Both the position numbers and the translations under genes were made by a program. The notes beneath the pieces are model-generated. The model was given only the letters and a program-made list of their open reading frames with translations. It ran no database searches and was not told the DNA's origin. From the NCBI GenBank assembly GCA_017518735.1, contig JAFWTY010000032.1:1-36553 (forward strand): a DNA stretch of 36,553 nt. The letters run 5' to 3'. Position 1 is the first letter of the stretch; every line of letters starts with the position of its first letter. This DNA is from Lachnospiraceae bacterium (lineage in GTDB: Bacteria; Bacillota; Clostridia; Lachnospirales; Lachnospiraceae). Below are positions 8,130-16,797 of the stretch, piece by piece.

Positions 8130-8828
8130 CTACACAGTATATACTCTCTCGCCGAAAATACTGCTTCCGACACGTATCATGGTAGCCCCTTCTTCCAGCG
8201 CAACTTCATAATCGCCACTCATTCCCATGGATAAAGAAACACCATCTTTATTATCGTTGTTTTTGGAGAATAAGTCAACCGATAACTCGCGTAAATTCGC
8301 AAAATATTGACGATTTTCTTCCGGATTCTCAACATATGGTGCAATTGTCATCAAACCACAGATTTGAAGATTCGGTAATTCGGAAACCTTTTCATACAAT
8401 TCTCTTCCGGCCTGAAGTGTCACACCGAACTTGCTCTCTTCTTCCGCCACATTGATTTCCAAAAGAATTTTTACCGTAACATTCTTCTTAACGGCTTCCT
8501 TACTGATTGCCTCCGCAAGATGCACGGAATCCACGGAATGAATCATATAAACCTTATCGACAATATACTTCACCTTATTGGTCTGCAGATGACCGATCAT
8601 ATGCCATCTGATATCCGAAGGAAGCTTGTCAATCTTATCCATGATTTCCTGAACTTTGTTCTCACCGAAATCCCTGCAACCGGCATCGTAGACAGGTTGA
8701 AGCATCTCAACCGGTTTTGTCTTGCTTACAGCGATTAAGGTTGCATCTTCGGGTTTTCTTCCGCATTTTTCAAGGACGGAAATCATATTGTTTTTGATTT
8801 GTAAATAATTCTCTTTTGTATCGACCAT
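8130..8828 (-). CDS. yggS: YggS/PLPBP-family pyridoxal phosphate homeostasis protein
   Basis: The 232-aa cytosolic protein binds pyridoxal 5'-phosphate on a lysine in the motif LIAVSKTKP (Lys36) and belongs to the alanine-racemase-like TIM-barrel fold. Known members keep PLP and amino acid pools balanced and have no proven enzymatic reaction. Other family signatures are FGENKVQEI, WHMIGHLQTNK, MGMSGDYEVALEEG and MIRVGSSIFG. The start at 8828 is chosen because it directly follows the hlyD-like stop, while the longer reading frame would overlap that gene by over 50 bp. No strong Shine-Dalgarno is visible, so translational coupling to the upstream gene is likely. In many Firmicutes it lies next to sepF, as here. 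Confidence 0.93.
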   Translation of the reverse strand: MVDTKENYLQIKNNMISVLEKCGRKPEDATLIAVSKTKPVEMLQPVYDAGCRDFGENKVQEIMDKIDKLPSDIRWHMIGHLQTNKVKYIVDKVYMIHSVDSVHLAEAISKEAVKKNVTVKILLEINVAEEESKFGVTLQAGRELYEKVSELPNLQICGLMTIAPYVENPEENRQYFANLRELSVDLFSKNNDNKDGVSLSMGMSGDYEVALEEGATMIRVGSSIFGERVYTV

Positions 8829-8829
8829 C

Positions 8830-10251
8830 TTACTTCGCCATCTTTTGATATACCATATCATCATCGGAAACCGTGGAAGCATTCAAAGCTATGAAATCGT
8901 ATGCTCTCAAACCGTAATTGGAGTTCGGAGTAACGATGGAATACTCCTCGTTCTGATACTGAATGGTAATCTGTCTGAAATCGGCATATCCTTTATTAAT
9001 ATTGTAAACGCCGATCAGCGTGCCTTTCTTGCTGACCGTAAACGTCTGATTACTGTCGCTTTTAACGATAATACTGCCCAGTTCGATTTCCGGATCGTTA
9101 ATGTAATAATAACCGTCTTTGCGTTCATAAATCTCAAAATCCAGATACTGAACAATCAACTGGCCCTTGTCATTATATGACTGAACACCGAGGGTACAAA
9201 CATCGGAACCTTCGGACTGAACTTCCGCGAATTCTTCCGGAATTAAGAAGAATTCCTTCTCAACAATGGAAGTATTCGGAATCTTTAATCCGGTCTTTTC
9301 ATCCATTACGATTTCGATATCGAGGAAACGATCCGTCGCAAACGTGGAAACATAGGAACGGAACGAAAGAATCACAAAAGTACCTTCCCCGTGTTTTACA
9401 ACATCAGTTGAGGCATAGCAGGTATTCTGCGTTTTCAAAAACTTTACCTGGACAGTACCTTCATCCTTCAGTCTCTGTGCCGTTTCCGTATCGGTTTCGA
9501 TTGCAATCTGCCACTCTTCGGAATTGATGATTTTGTAGACAGGGTCTCCGGAAGCAACCAGTTCATTATTTACAAACTGTTTCTTTTCATAGTTTTTCCG
9601 TTCAAAATCTTCTTTTGTAATATCGGCCGCAATCAAATCCTCGTACTGATCGACATTGAATACCACATAACCGGACTTCGGAGAATTCATCATACGCACG
9701 GAATTCAGTCTTCCGTTTGCCATATTGTTGATGTTATTCAACACATTTAAATTGGATAACTTTAACGTGGTTCCCTGCAAATCATATTTAAAATCATAAA
9801 CATGATAGAACTTCGTTGCCGAAAAATCCTTGGTGAAGGACAAAATCTCATTCCGGATTTCATTGAAATCATCATTGGTCATGACATTGCTTTCGGCACC
9901 CGCGCTCTTTAAAAGTTCCGCAAGTTCACCGCTTGAATCAACGGAATACACCAGATCGCCGCTGGAGACTCTCTCTCCCTCTCTCATGTAATAGTTTACA
10001 TATCCGGCTTCATCGGAATAGACAACTTCTTCATCACGGATTGCAAGGCCCGTAAACGTAGCCGGTTCGGATAATGAACCGACTTTTACTTCATAACCCG
10101 AAACCGGATTGGACTTCAAATACGCAATTAAGCAATACAAAATATATCCGCCGATTACCACGAAGATAATGATGCCGATATTGATATTCAGCGGAGCTCT
10201 TCTGCGATTCCGCTTCACTGTTTTGTTTTCGTTTGCGTTATTCTGATCCAT
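8830..10251 (-). CDS. HlyD-like single-pass membrane adaptor protein
   Basis: The 473-aa protein has a short basic cytoplasmic N-terminus (KRNRRR), one membrane helix at about residues 26-45 and a large extracellular region. The exported part starts with a barrel-sandwich-like segment (EVVYSDEAGYVNYYMREGERVSSGDLVYSV) that resembles the biotinyl-lipoyl fold of HlyD/membrane fusion proteins. A helical hairpin and a second barrel half (PKSGYVVFNVDQYEDL, GDPVYKIINSEEWQIAI) follow. No ABC transporter or other pump gene lies beside it. It is cotranscribed with yggS and sepF, so a cell-envelope or division role is more likely than drug export, though this is inference. No Shine-Dalgarno precedes the ATG, and a terminator hairpin ends 19 bp upstream of it. 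Confidence 0.75.
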   Translation of the reverse strand: MDQNNANENKTVKRNRRRAPLNINIGIIIFVVIGGYILYCLIAYLKSNPVSGYEVKVGSLSEPATFTGLAIRDEEVVYSDEAGYVNYYMREGERVSSGDLVYSVDSSGELAELLKSAGAESNVMTNDDFNEIRNEILSFTKDFSATKFYHVYDFKYDLQGTTLKLSNLNVLNNINNMANGRLNSVRMMNSPKSGYVVFNVDQYEDLIAADITKEDFERKNYEKKQFVNNELVASGDPVYKIINSEEWQIAIETDTETAQRLKDEGTVQVKFLKTQNTCYASTDVVKHGEGTFVILSFRSYVSTFATDRFLDIEIVMDEKTGLKIPNTSIVEKEFFLIPEEFAEVQSEGSDVCTLGVQSYNDKGQLIVQYLDFEIYERKDGYYYINDPEIELGSIIVKSDSNQTFTVSKKGTLIGVYNINKGYADFRQITIQYQNEEYSIVTPNSNYGLRAYDFIALNASTVSDDDMVYQKMAK

Positions 10252-10261
10252 GTGAAGTGTT

Positions 10262-10297
10262 TCAAAAATGAAAGCCTCAGAGAGTTTCTGAGGCTTT
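10262..10297 (-). terminator. Rho-independent terminator after the small P-loop gene
   Basis: An 11-bp perfect inverted repeat (AAAGCCTCAGA / TCTGAGGCTTT, 10271-10281 and 10287-10297) with a 5-nt loop is followed on the minus strand by CATTTTTG. It lies 20 bp past the stop of the P-loop gene and only about 19 bp before the HlyD-like start codon. It either ends the first transcript or sets a fixed read-through ratio into hlyD-yggS-sepF. Confidence 0.85.
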
Positions 10298-10317
10298 GAA
10301 TGCTCAACTTTTAATAA

Positions 10318-10737
10318 TTAAAGCGCTGCAATTACTCTGTCACTTAAGGACTCGGGAACATCGCCGTCCTGTGTGGATACGGAAATGTAGAATTCTACGC
10401 CAAATTTGTCGCTTAAAAGGTCAAGTTCCCGAACAACATTTTCGAGATCTGCAATACCGATGTTTGCAAGTTTCAGGAAATTATCGAAATACATCTGCTG
10501 AAGGTCGTGATCTTGTGAAATAATACCGGAAAGGAATCCTAAAAACTTATCACTCGAGTCTAACATATACTCGGAAGCATTAATAAGACGAATCTTATTG
10601 TTTAATTCATACATGTGCTTGGTAGTGGTATCAAGATATACCACGTTACCTAAAACAGTCTTGATTTCTTCGTTTACCTTCTCCAAAAGTACTTTGGATT
10701 TTCCCTTTCCATTCTTACCTGTAATCATACGAACCAT
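10318..10737 (-). CDS. Small conserved P-loop protein of unknown function
   Basis: The 139-aa cytosolic protein has a Walker A motif at its very start (GKNGKGKS, residues 7-14, fitting GxxxxGK[ST]), preceded by the hydrophobic strand VRMI. A second strand, NVVYLDTTT (31-39), and a third, VEFYISVST, follow. I see no clear Walker B Asp-Glu pair, and the protein is about half the size of a typical P-loop NTPase domain. It may bind nucleotide without hydrolysing it. Small proteins of this type are sometimes labelled PilT-like, but nothing here supports a pilus role. The start is fixed by a strong GGAGGGG 9 nt upstream (10747-10753). It has its own sigma-A-type promoter and terminator, so it is a monocistronic unit with possible read-through. 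Confidence 0.75.
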   Translation of the reverse strand: MVRMITGKNGKGKSKVLLEKVNEEIKTVLGNVVYLDTTTKHMYELNNKIRLINASEYMLDSSDKFLGFLSGIISQDHDLQQMYFDNFLKLANIGIADLENVVRELDLLSDKFGVEFYISVSTQDGDVPESLSDRVIAAL

Positions 10738-10803
10738 AATGTAATACCCCTCCGATCGTTATTTTGATTTCCCCCCAAGAGAAATCCTTTTAGAATCATT
10801 TAT

Positions 10804-10832
10804 ATTATACTGAAAATCAAGAAAAAAAACAA
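10804..10832 (-). promoter_or_regulatory. Sigma-A-type promoter of the P-loop gene
   Basis: TATAAT (10804-10809) and TTGTTT (10827-10832) are separated by 17 bp on the minus strand. The start codon is 67 bp downstream. The -10 is perfect and the -35 is fair. A 9-bp inverted repeat brackets the -35 (see separate entry). Confidence 0.75.
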
Positions 10833-10844
10833 CTCATTTTCAGT
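10809..10844. repeat. 9-bp inverted repeat bracketing the -35 element
   Basis: ACTGAAAAT at 10809-10817 and ATTTTCAGT at 10836-10844 are perfect inverted copies, 18 bp apart centre-gap. The -35 of the P-loop gene promoter lies inside and one arm touches the -10. It could be a repressor operator or a weak hairpin ending the carboxypeptidase transcript. It is AT-rich and lacks a following U tract on the minus strand, so it is a poor terminator. Confidence 0.45.
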
Positions 10845-10893
10845 TTAATATCTTACGTTTTCGACCCCAAAAACAGGCCAAATTATTAACAAT

Positions 10894-11868
10894 TTATAAC
10901 GTCAGCATTAAGAGTGTATCCTGATACGACGTATCCCTGTCGGGAGCCTTTAAAACCACCGTAATATACTCTTTATTGGTGGAAGAATCTTTTGCATACA
11001 TTACAAGGCAACTTCCTGCCGCGGCAGTCGTTCCTGTCTTCCCTCCGATGATATTCAAGGTTCCGGGAACCTCAAACGCACCTTTAAAGAACAAATTAGT
11101 ACTTTCTACCGAAATATCCTTAACGTTTCCGTTTGCATCATTGATACTTGTAGTATATGCCACCTGAGAAATAATGGTACGGAATTCGTCATATTTTAAA
11201 GCTTCGTTAAAGATCAGATATAAATCATACGGTGTGGTCTTATGAAGCTCATCGGTAAGGCCGTGAGGATTTGTAAAATGCGTATTTGTTGCACCGATTC
11301 GAAGTGCCTCTGCATTCATCAAATCAACGAATCCCTGTACGGAACCACCGACATGTTCGGCAACTGCGAGTGCGGCATCATTTGCGGAACATACAATCAT
11401 GATATTCAGTGCCTGTTCCAGAGTCATGGTATCTCCGACTCTGAGTCCAGCCGTCTGCGCATCTCTTTCCAAAACCATCGCATTTTCTGTAACCAGTACT
11501 CTGTCCGAAAGATTTCCGTATTTAAGAGCTACCAGAGCCGTCATGATTTTTGTCGTGGATGCGGGATTCATACTGGTAAAGAGGTTTTTGCCATATAAAA
11601 CCTTCTTATCCGTCAAATCAAAAACTCCGCCCGCTTCCGCTTCGATAAAAGCATCTCCCAGCGTATAATCGTCAAAATCCACACAGATATTTTCGGAATA
11701 TCCGGGCAAAGTTGCGCTAACTTCCGCCGTATTGATCATCGTGTAGGAAGTGGATGACAGATTCCTTGCAAAAGGCATGGAAAAACTTTCCTTTGCGCAT
11801 CCGCTAAAGGAAAGGCATAGAATCAATATAAGAAACAAAGAGATAACAGACTTACTTGTACATTTCAC
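10894..11868 (-). CDS. D-alanyl-D-alanine carboxypeptidase (PBP5/DacF family), lipoprotein
   Basis: The enzyme removes the terminal D-alanine from peptidoglycan stem peptides at the outer membrane face and so limits cross-linking. All three serine-peptidase motifs are present: SxxK as STTK (104-107, Ser104 nucleophile), SxN as SAN (161-163) and KTG at 277-279. The signal sequence ends in a lipobox-like FSGC (Cys24), suggesting lipid anchoring rather than the usual C-terminal amphipathic helix. The protein stops right after the catalytic domain, so the PBP5 C-terminal beta domain is missing. Translation starts at GTG (11866-11868), 17 bp inside the end of mgsA and with GAGGAG about 12 nt upstream, so it is coupled to the elongation operon. 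Confidence 0.9.
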   Translation of the reverse strand: MKCTSKSVISLFLILILCLSFSGCAKESFSMPFARNLSSTSYTMINTAEVSATLPGYSENICVDFDDYTLGDAFIEAEAGGVFDLTDKKVLYGKNLFTSMNPASTTKIMTALVALKYGNLSDRVLVTENAMVLERDAQTAGLRVGDTMTLEQALNIMIVCSANDAALAVAEHVGGSVQGFVDLMNAEALRIGATNTHFTNPHGLTDELHKTTPYDLYLIFNEALKYDEFRTIISQVAYTTSINDANGNVKDISVESTNLFFKGAFEVPGTLNIIGGKTGTTAAAGSCLVMYAKDSSTNKEYITVVLKAPDRDTSYQDTLLMLTL

Positions 11869-12247
11869 GCCACTCTAAATCTCCTCTGTCCAGTGATTTG
11901 ATTAACAATTCTGCACTGGCAAGATTAGTCGCAATGGGAATATTGTGAATATCACAAAGGCGTACCACATTGCTGATTTCCGGCTCATGCGATTTCGCAG
12001 TCAGCGGATCGCGCAGGAAAATAACAAGGTCAATCTGATTGTGTTCGATCTGTGCACCGACTTGCTGCTCTCCCCCCAGATGGCCTGCAAGATACTTGTG
12101 CACATTCAGATTTGTAACCTCTTCAATCAATCTTCCCGTTGTACCGGTCGCATACAGGTCGTTCTTACAAAGAATTCCTCTGTATGCAATGCAAAAATTC
12201 TGCATCAGCTTCTTTTTTGCATCATGTGCAATAAGCGCAATGTTCAT
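11852..12247 (-). CDS. mgsA: Methylglyoxal synthase
   Basis: MgsA converts dihydroxyacetone phosphate to methylglyoxal and phosphate in the cytosol, a bypass that releases phosphate when glycolytic intermediates build up. The 131-aa product matches the family in length. It contains the phosphate-binding ATGTTG (33-38), [11 protein letters not shown] (55-65) and [10 protein letters not shown] (76-85) with the catalytic Asp80, and ends with the [14 protein letters not shown] helix. It lies 24 bp after rodA, a placement common in Clostridia, and its end overlaps the carboxypeptidase gene. A GGTGGGG ribosome site precedes the ATG. Confidence 0.96.
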   Translation of the reverse strand: MNIALIAHDAKKKLMQNFCIAYRGILCKNDLYATGTTGRLIEEVTNLNVHKYLAGHLGGEQQVGAQIEHNQIDLVIFLRDPLTAKSHEPEISNVVRLCDIHNIPIATNLASAELLIKSLDRGDLEWREMYK

Positions 12248-12271
12248 TTTTGTTTACCCCACCATAAGAAA

Positions 12272-13384
12272 TTAATTGTTGTATTTCTGTTCACACTGCA
12301 GTCCGACATTCAGTACAAATCCCATACCGATGTACAGACTGACAAGTGATGTTAAACCTGCCGAAACAAACGGAAGCGGAAGTCCCGTATTAGGCAAAAG
12401 TCCCGTTGCAACGGCTATGTTCAACATGCCCTGCAACCCGACCAGAGTTCCCATTCCGCCGGCTATGATCCTTCCGGATATATACTTGGATCTGTGCGCT
12501 ATGATAAAACACTCTATGACAATTCCAAGCAAAAGCAGAATTACCGCCGCCGAACCGACAAATCCGAGTTCCTCTCCGATGATCGTAAAAATAAAGTCCG
12601 TCTGCGGCTCCGAAATAAAGTTACCGTTCTTTACGGAGTTTACGACGTTGTTGTTCAATCCTTTTCCGGTAAGCTGTCCGGAGCCGATTGCCATCACGGA
12701 GTTTAACTGCTGATAGGCTTCCTCAAGTTCGTACTGTTCCGGATGAAGCCAGGCTAAAATTCTCTTCTGCTGGTAAGGATCCAAAAGTTTCTGATTCGGC
12801 TGCAATACATAGATGAACAAAAGAATTGCTGCCGGAATCGTCACACCAAGAACCCCGAGGATGTATTTATAGGGAATCTCACCCATAAAAAGTACCAGGC
12901 AAATCACCGAAAAGATAACGATTGTCGTAGACAAATCGGGTTGCTTGATAATCAGGACAATCGGAGGAACCATCAGTGCAATTGCAAGCAAAATCACACG
13001 AATATCCTTCATTTTATCCTTAAATTTCATTATAAACTGTGCGTAAAATAGAATCAATAAAATTTTTGCCGTTTCGGACGGCTGAACAGCGATGCCGACA
13101 TTCAACCAACGCCTGGCTCCGCCGTGTACTTCACCGAATAGCAAAACCGCCAGTAACAGGCCCAGATTTCCCGCATAAATCAGCCACCAGAGCTTTAAGA
13201 TCTTCGTATAATCCAGAATGGAAATGATGATCATCACGATGAATCCGACAACAAAGCCCCAAAACTGCTTGGACTGGTAACTCTTCTGCGCACTTCCGAC
13301 AGCAAGAATACCAATCACCGTAATGGCAATCAGCATGAGAATCAGTCTGAAATTGTAGTCTTTGAAACGAAATCGCGTAAACAT
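12272..13384 (-). CDS. rodA: Peptidoglycan polymerase RodA (SEDS family)
   Basis: RodA is the SEDS glycosyltransferase that polymerises lipid II into glycan strands during cell elongation, working with a class B PBP. The 370-aa sequence has about ten membrane helices. The family signatures include the extracellular loop HGGARRWLNVG with the following QPSE, the KQPDLSTT segment and the C-terminal PNTGLPLPFVSAG. It follows the PBP2 gene with a 1-bp gap, the expected partner pairing. SEDS paralogues (FtsW, SpoVE) share these motifs; the mre-PBP2 context favours RodA. Confidence 0.93.
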   Translation of the reverse strand: MFTRFRFKDYNFRLILMLIAITVIGILAVGSAQKSYQSKQFWGFVVGFIVMIIISILDYTKILKLWWLIYAGNLGLLLAVLLFGEVHGGARRWLNVGIAVQPSETAKILLILFYAQFIMKFKDKMKDIRVILLAIALMVPPIVLIIKQPDLSTTIVIFSVICLVLFMGEIPYKYILGVLGVTIPAAILLFIYVLQPNQKLLDPYQQKRILAWLHPEQYELEEAYQQLNSVMAIGSGQLTGKGLNNNVVNSVKNGNFISEPQTDFIFTIIGEELGFVGSAAVILLLLGIVIECFIIAHRSKYISGRIIAGGMGTLVGLQGMLNIAVATGLLPNTGLPLPFVSAGLTSLVSLYIGMGFVLNVGLQCEQKYNN

Positions 13385-13385
13385 A

Positions 13386-16274
13386 TCAATCTCCGCCGGT
13401 TGCCGTCATAGGTGTATCTGCCGATCCGGTAATCAAATCTTCTCTGTTCTTTAAATCAAAGTAATACTGCAACACATCCTTCGTAAGCTGTGCCGCATAG
13501 TCGGAAGCGTATCCGTTCATAATACGTGTGGAAACGGAAATCTGAGGGCTTTCATAGGGTGCATAACAGATGAACAACGCGTGGTTTGCACGCTTTTTGG
13601 ACTCCTGCGCCGTACCGGTTTTACCGGCCGCGGTAACAGGCAGTTCTTTAAAGTATGCTTTTCCTTCCACCACTCTCTTCAGTCCCAAATGAACGGCATC
13701 CCAGTATTCGTTCGGAATATCGATGGTATTTCGAATAGTCGCATGATTGTCATAAATGAGTTTTCCGTTGGAATCCTGCACTTTATCCAGCAAGGTAAGG
13801 TTAAAGACGGTTCCGTTATTTGCTACGGCTGTTATATAACGGTTCATGCCGACCGTCGTATAGGCATGTTCGCCCTGACCGATTGCGGAAGGTACCGGAT
13901 AAACACCGGAAACATTCGGTTCCGCCTCATAGATTTCAATGCCGGATTTTTCCGAAAGTCCGAACAAATCGGCATATTTTGCAAGTCTGGAAACACCGAG
14001 ATCCTGGTCATATACACCATTCTCATCCTTCGCCAGACGATAACCGACCTCATAGAAGAAACAGTTACAGGAATTCTGGATACCACCTGTTACATTCAAT
14101 GTTCCGTGTCCGCCTGGATAAATCCAGCATTTATGCTGAATACCCGTCAGCTTATCGAACGTACCGTGACATGTAATTGTGGAGCCGGTATCAATGACGC
14201 CTTCCATCAATCCCGCCACCGCAGATACGGGCTTAAAGCAGGATCCGGGCGCAGCCCTGTACTGAGTTGCATAGTTCCAAAGCGGTCTGGAATAATCCAT
14301 ATTTAACTTCGCCAGGTACTCGGTATCCGCCGAATTTGCAAGACGGTTATTGTCATAACTGGGATAAGAAACCAGTGCAAGCACATCACCGGTATTGACA
14401 TCGGTAATGACAACGGAACCGCAGCAGGGATCCAATGCCAGCTGAGCCGGTGTGATTTCCAGATTGGAAATCAACGTCAGCATGAAGTCATACGGGCTGA
14501 TCGCTCCCGCACGGAATGCATCCATACGTTCGGCCGAAATACGAATGATGTCCTGATCCCACAGAATCGTACAGATTTGACGACCGTTGATCATATTCTG
14601 GGCAATCATGTATTTATAAATCTTTTTGGTAAATTCCGTATTGTTCTGAAGATGTTCCAATGTATACCGGACAATCGCTTCATAAACTTCGGATGAGTCG
14701 GAATACTTCTTGTTTACGTCCAGATTCTGCGTATTGATCCAGTTTTTGGAGATGCAGTATTCCAGATAAGCCTTCATGGAAATCGTTTCTTCCTTGGCCC
14801 AGGCAATGTAAGTCTCATCTTCCTCATAGCCTTCCTCTTTGATAATAATTCCGTGATTATCGGAAGAAAGCATGGAAATAATAAAGCTTTCGTAAACCTG
14901 ATATTCTTTGGAGAGCTGATTATACGGCCTTGTTCCGTTTCGCAGTTCCTCTTCGATTCCGGTAAGAACGGACTCCTCCTTTGTCAGGTATGCCGTATAT
15001 ACCGCCTTCTCGGTATCGGTTGCATACTCCTTGGAGAAACGTCTGGTATCGATTACGTTGTTATTAATCAGGGCATAATACACATCATCAATCGGAATGA
15101 TAATATCCGAAGCCGATGCATTTTCCCTTGGAATATACTCTTTAACATTTCGGATTTTCGAAACCAAAATACCGGCAATCTTCTGCTCCAGAAGATGATA
15201 AACCGCAATCTGCAAATCCTTGTCAATCGTAAGATAAACGTCATTTCCTGCAACGGGAGCCGTATAGCTTGCGCGATCCAATACTTTACCGGTATTGTTG
15301 ACATAGATGGTTTCCTTGCCTTTTCGTCCCTGTAACTGCGCTTCCATAGCAAGTTCCATACCGGTTTTTCCGACGAAATCGTTCATCGAATATTCGATAT
15401 CATTTTCAGGATCTGCTTCATATGTGTCGTATTCTTCCTGCGAAATCATACCGGTATAACCGATGATCTGTGAAAAATACACGCTGTCTTTGTATCTTCT
15501 CACCGTATCCTTTGAAACCGAAACGCCTTTTAAGATGTCCTCATTTTCATAAATTGCAGCAACGGTTTCATCCGAAACATCCGCCGCAACCATAGTTGTG
15601 ACATACTTTTTGAAAGCGTTTAAATCGATGTTGTAACGAACGATCATAAGCTTTAATATTTCTTCGTTCGTATATCCTTCTCGCGGATGAAATTCATTTT
15701 TCTTGGATTCTTCGTTGTAAACCGAGGTACCGATGGCATATTTTTTCTTTTTACAGAAGTAATCCACAACATCTTCAGGCGTAGACTGTCTTTCTTCGGC
15801 AGATAATTCATCTATCTTCTTATAGCCGTAAATATCAGCAAGGAAACGTAAATGCTTCGTATCCGTATAACTGAATTCAAACTGATTATCCTGGTTCAGC
15901 GCAATACCGAAATCGGAAATGATGGAATCTCCGTTCTTTTCCACGATTTCATCGAGTTTGAGGATTACCCCGTTCATGGCTGCGTTTTTGTCTTCTTCAT
16001 CATCAAAAATATCTTCAATGACAATATTGTAAGCCAGCTCATTATATGCAAGCAGATTGCCGTTCCGGTCATAAATATTGCCGCGGGTTCCGGGAATCGT
16101 ACGTTCACGCATGATCTTCAGTTCGAAGTTGTCGAGGTAATACTCTCCGTTTACGATTTGCAGTGAAAAAATACGCGAAAGAAGAATGAATGCACCTACT
16201 ATGAAGAAAATGGCAAGCACAAACATTCTCGAAGAGATTAGATTTTTAAAGAATTCTTTTACTTTTTCAAGCAT
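13386..16274 (-). CDS. mrdA: Penicillin-binding protein 2 (class B, elongation transpeptidase)
   Basis: This membrane-anchored transpeptidase cross-links peptidoglycan in partnership with RodA. It has one N-terminal helix (about 17-37) and a PBP dimerisation domain with the RGNIYDRNG motif (64-72). The transpeptidase domain has SxxK as SCFK (678-681, Ser678 nucleophile), SxN as SCN (735-737) and KTG at 885-887. The length of 962 aa is well above the usual 600-750. The excess is a segment of about 245 residues (roughly 365-610) between the dimerisation domain and the catalytic core. It is rich in charged residues and tyrosine and has no motif I recognise. The gene sits between mreD and rodA with 1-bp gaps on both sides. 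Confidence 0.93.
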   Translation of the reverse strand: MLEKVKEFFKNLISSRMFVLAIFFIVGAFILLSRIFSLQIVNGEYYLDNFELKIMRERTIPGTRGNIYDRNGNLLAYNELAYNIVIEDIFDDEEDKNAAMNGVILKLDEIVEKNGDSIISDFGIALNQDNQFEFSYTDTKHLRFLADIYGYKKIDELSAEERQSTPEDVVDYFCKKKKYAIGTSVYNEESKKNEFHPREGYTNEEILKLMIVRYNIDLNAFKKYVTTMVAADVSDETVAAIYENEDILKGVSVSKDTVRRYKDSVYFSQIIGYTGMISQEEYDTYEADPENDIEYSMNDFVGKTGMELAMEAQLQGRKGKETIYVNNTGKVLDRASYTAPVAGNDVYLTIDKDLQIAVYHLLEQKIAGILVSKIRNVKEYIPRENASASDIIIPIDDVYYALINNNVIDTRRFSKEYATDTEKAVYTAYLTKEESVLTGIEEELRNGTRPYNQLSKEYQVYESFIISMLSSDNHGIIIKEEGYEEDETYIAWAKEETISMKAYLEYCISKNWINTQNLDVNKKYSDSSEVYEAIVRYTLEHLQNNTEFTKKIYKYMIAQNMINGRQICTILWDQDIIRISAERMDAFRAGAISPYDFMLTLISNLEITPAQLALDPCCGSVVITDVNTGDVLALVSYPSYDNNRLANSADTEYLAKLNMDYSRPLWNYATQYRAAPGSCFKPVSAVAGLMEGVIDTGSTITCHGTFDKLTGIQHKCWIYPGGHGTLNVTGGIQNSCNCFFYEVGYRLAKDENGVYDQDLGVSRLAKYADLFGLSEKSGIEIYEAEPNVSGVYPVPSAIGQGEHAYTTVGMNRYITAVANNGTVFNLTLLDKVQDSNGKLIYDNHATIRNTIDIPNEYWDAVHLGLKRVVEGKAYFKELPVTAAGKTGTAQESKKRANHALFICYAPYESPQISVSTRIMNGYASDYAAQLTKDVLQYYFDLKNREDLITGSADTPMTATGGD

Positions 16275-16275
16275 C

Positions 16276-16779
16276 TTATTCTTTCACTCTCTCCTTGATC
16301 ACAAATCGATACAACAGCAAAAACAGCGGATAAATTGCCAGCGCAACCAGTAAAGTATAGGCAAGTTCCGGAAGGCAAACATTCAGGAAATAGAATCCGA
16401 AATGGAATCTGGAACGGAACAAATACGTCAAAAGGTACATAAGAAGCGAATACCCGATATCACTTCCGGTAACAACAAGTAAAGGAAGCTTGAAATCTTC
16501 CGGATAAAATGTGTTATGAAACTTTCCGGTGACAAAACCGATCGTGCTGTAGATCAAAGCATTTAAACCGAGAATACGGAAGGTAAAGATGTCCACAAGT
16601 AATCCGCAGAAAAAGCCGATGATCAGAGCTGCTTTATCCCCCTGCATAAATCCCATAACCGCCACAAGGATTACGAGAACATTGGGAATCACGCCGACAA
16701 CGCTTAATCTGCCGAACACTGCGGTCTGCAGAACAAAAAATATAGGAACCAAAAGGATATTCATGATTATTTTTTTCAT
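16276..16779 (-). CDS. mreD: Rod shape-determining protein MreD
   Basis: The 167-aa integral membrane protein has about five to six hydrophobic segments and a family-like stretch, GDKAALIIGFFCGLLVDIF. MreD links MreC and the elongation enzymes in the membrane. Sequence conservation in this family is low, so much of the weight comes from position, between mreC (18 bp upstream) and PBP2 (1 bp downstream), and from the size, which is normal. Confidence 0.9.
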   Translation of the reverse strand: MKKIIMNILLVPIFFVLQTAVFGRLSVVGVIPNVLVILVAVMGFMQGDKAALIIGFFCGLLVDIFTFRILGLNALIYSTIGFVTGKFHNTFYPEDFKLPLLVVTGSDIGYSLLMYLLTYLFRSRFHFGFYFLNVCLPELAYTLLVALAIYPLFLLLYRFVIKERVKE

Positions 16780-16797
16780 GTTTATTCCTTGCTTTTT

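Noticed and set aside
8120..8173. 18-codon upstream extension of SepF
   Set aside because: It would overlap yggS, has no ribosome site, and a GGAGG sits directly before the ATG at 8119.
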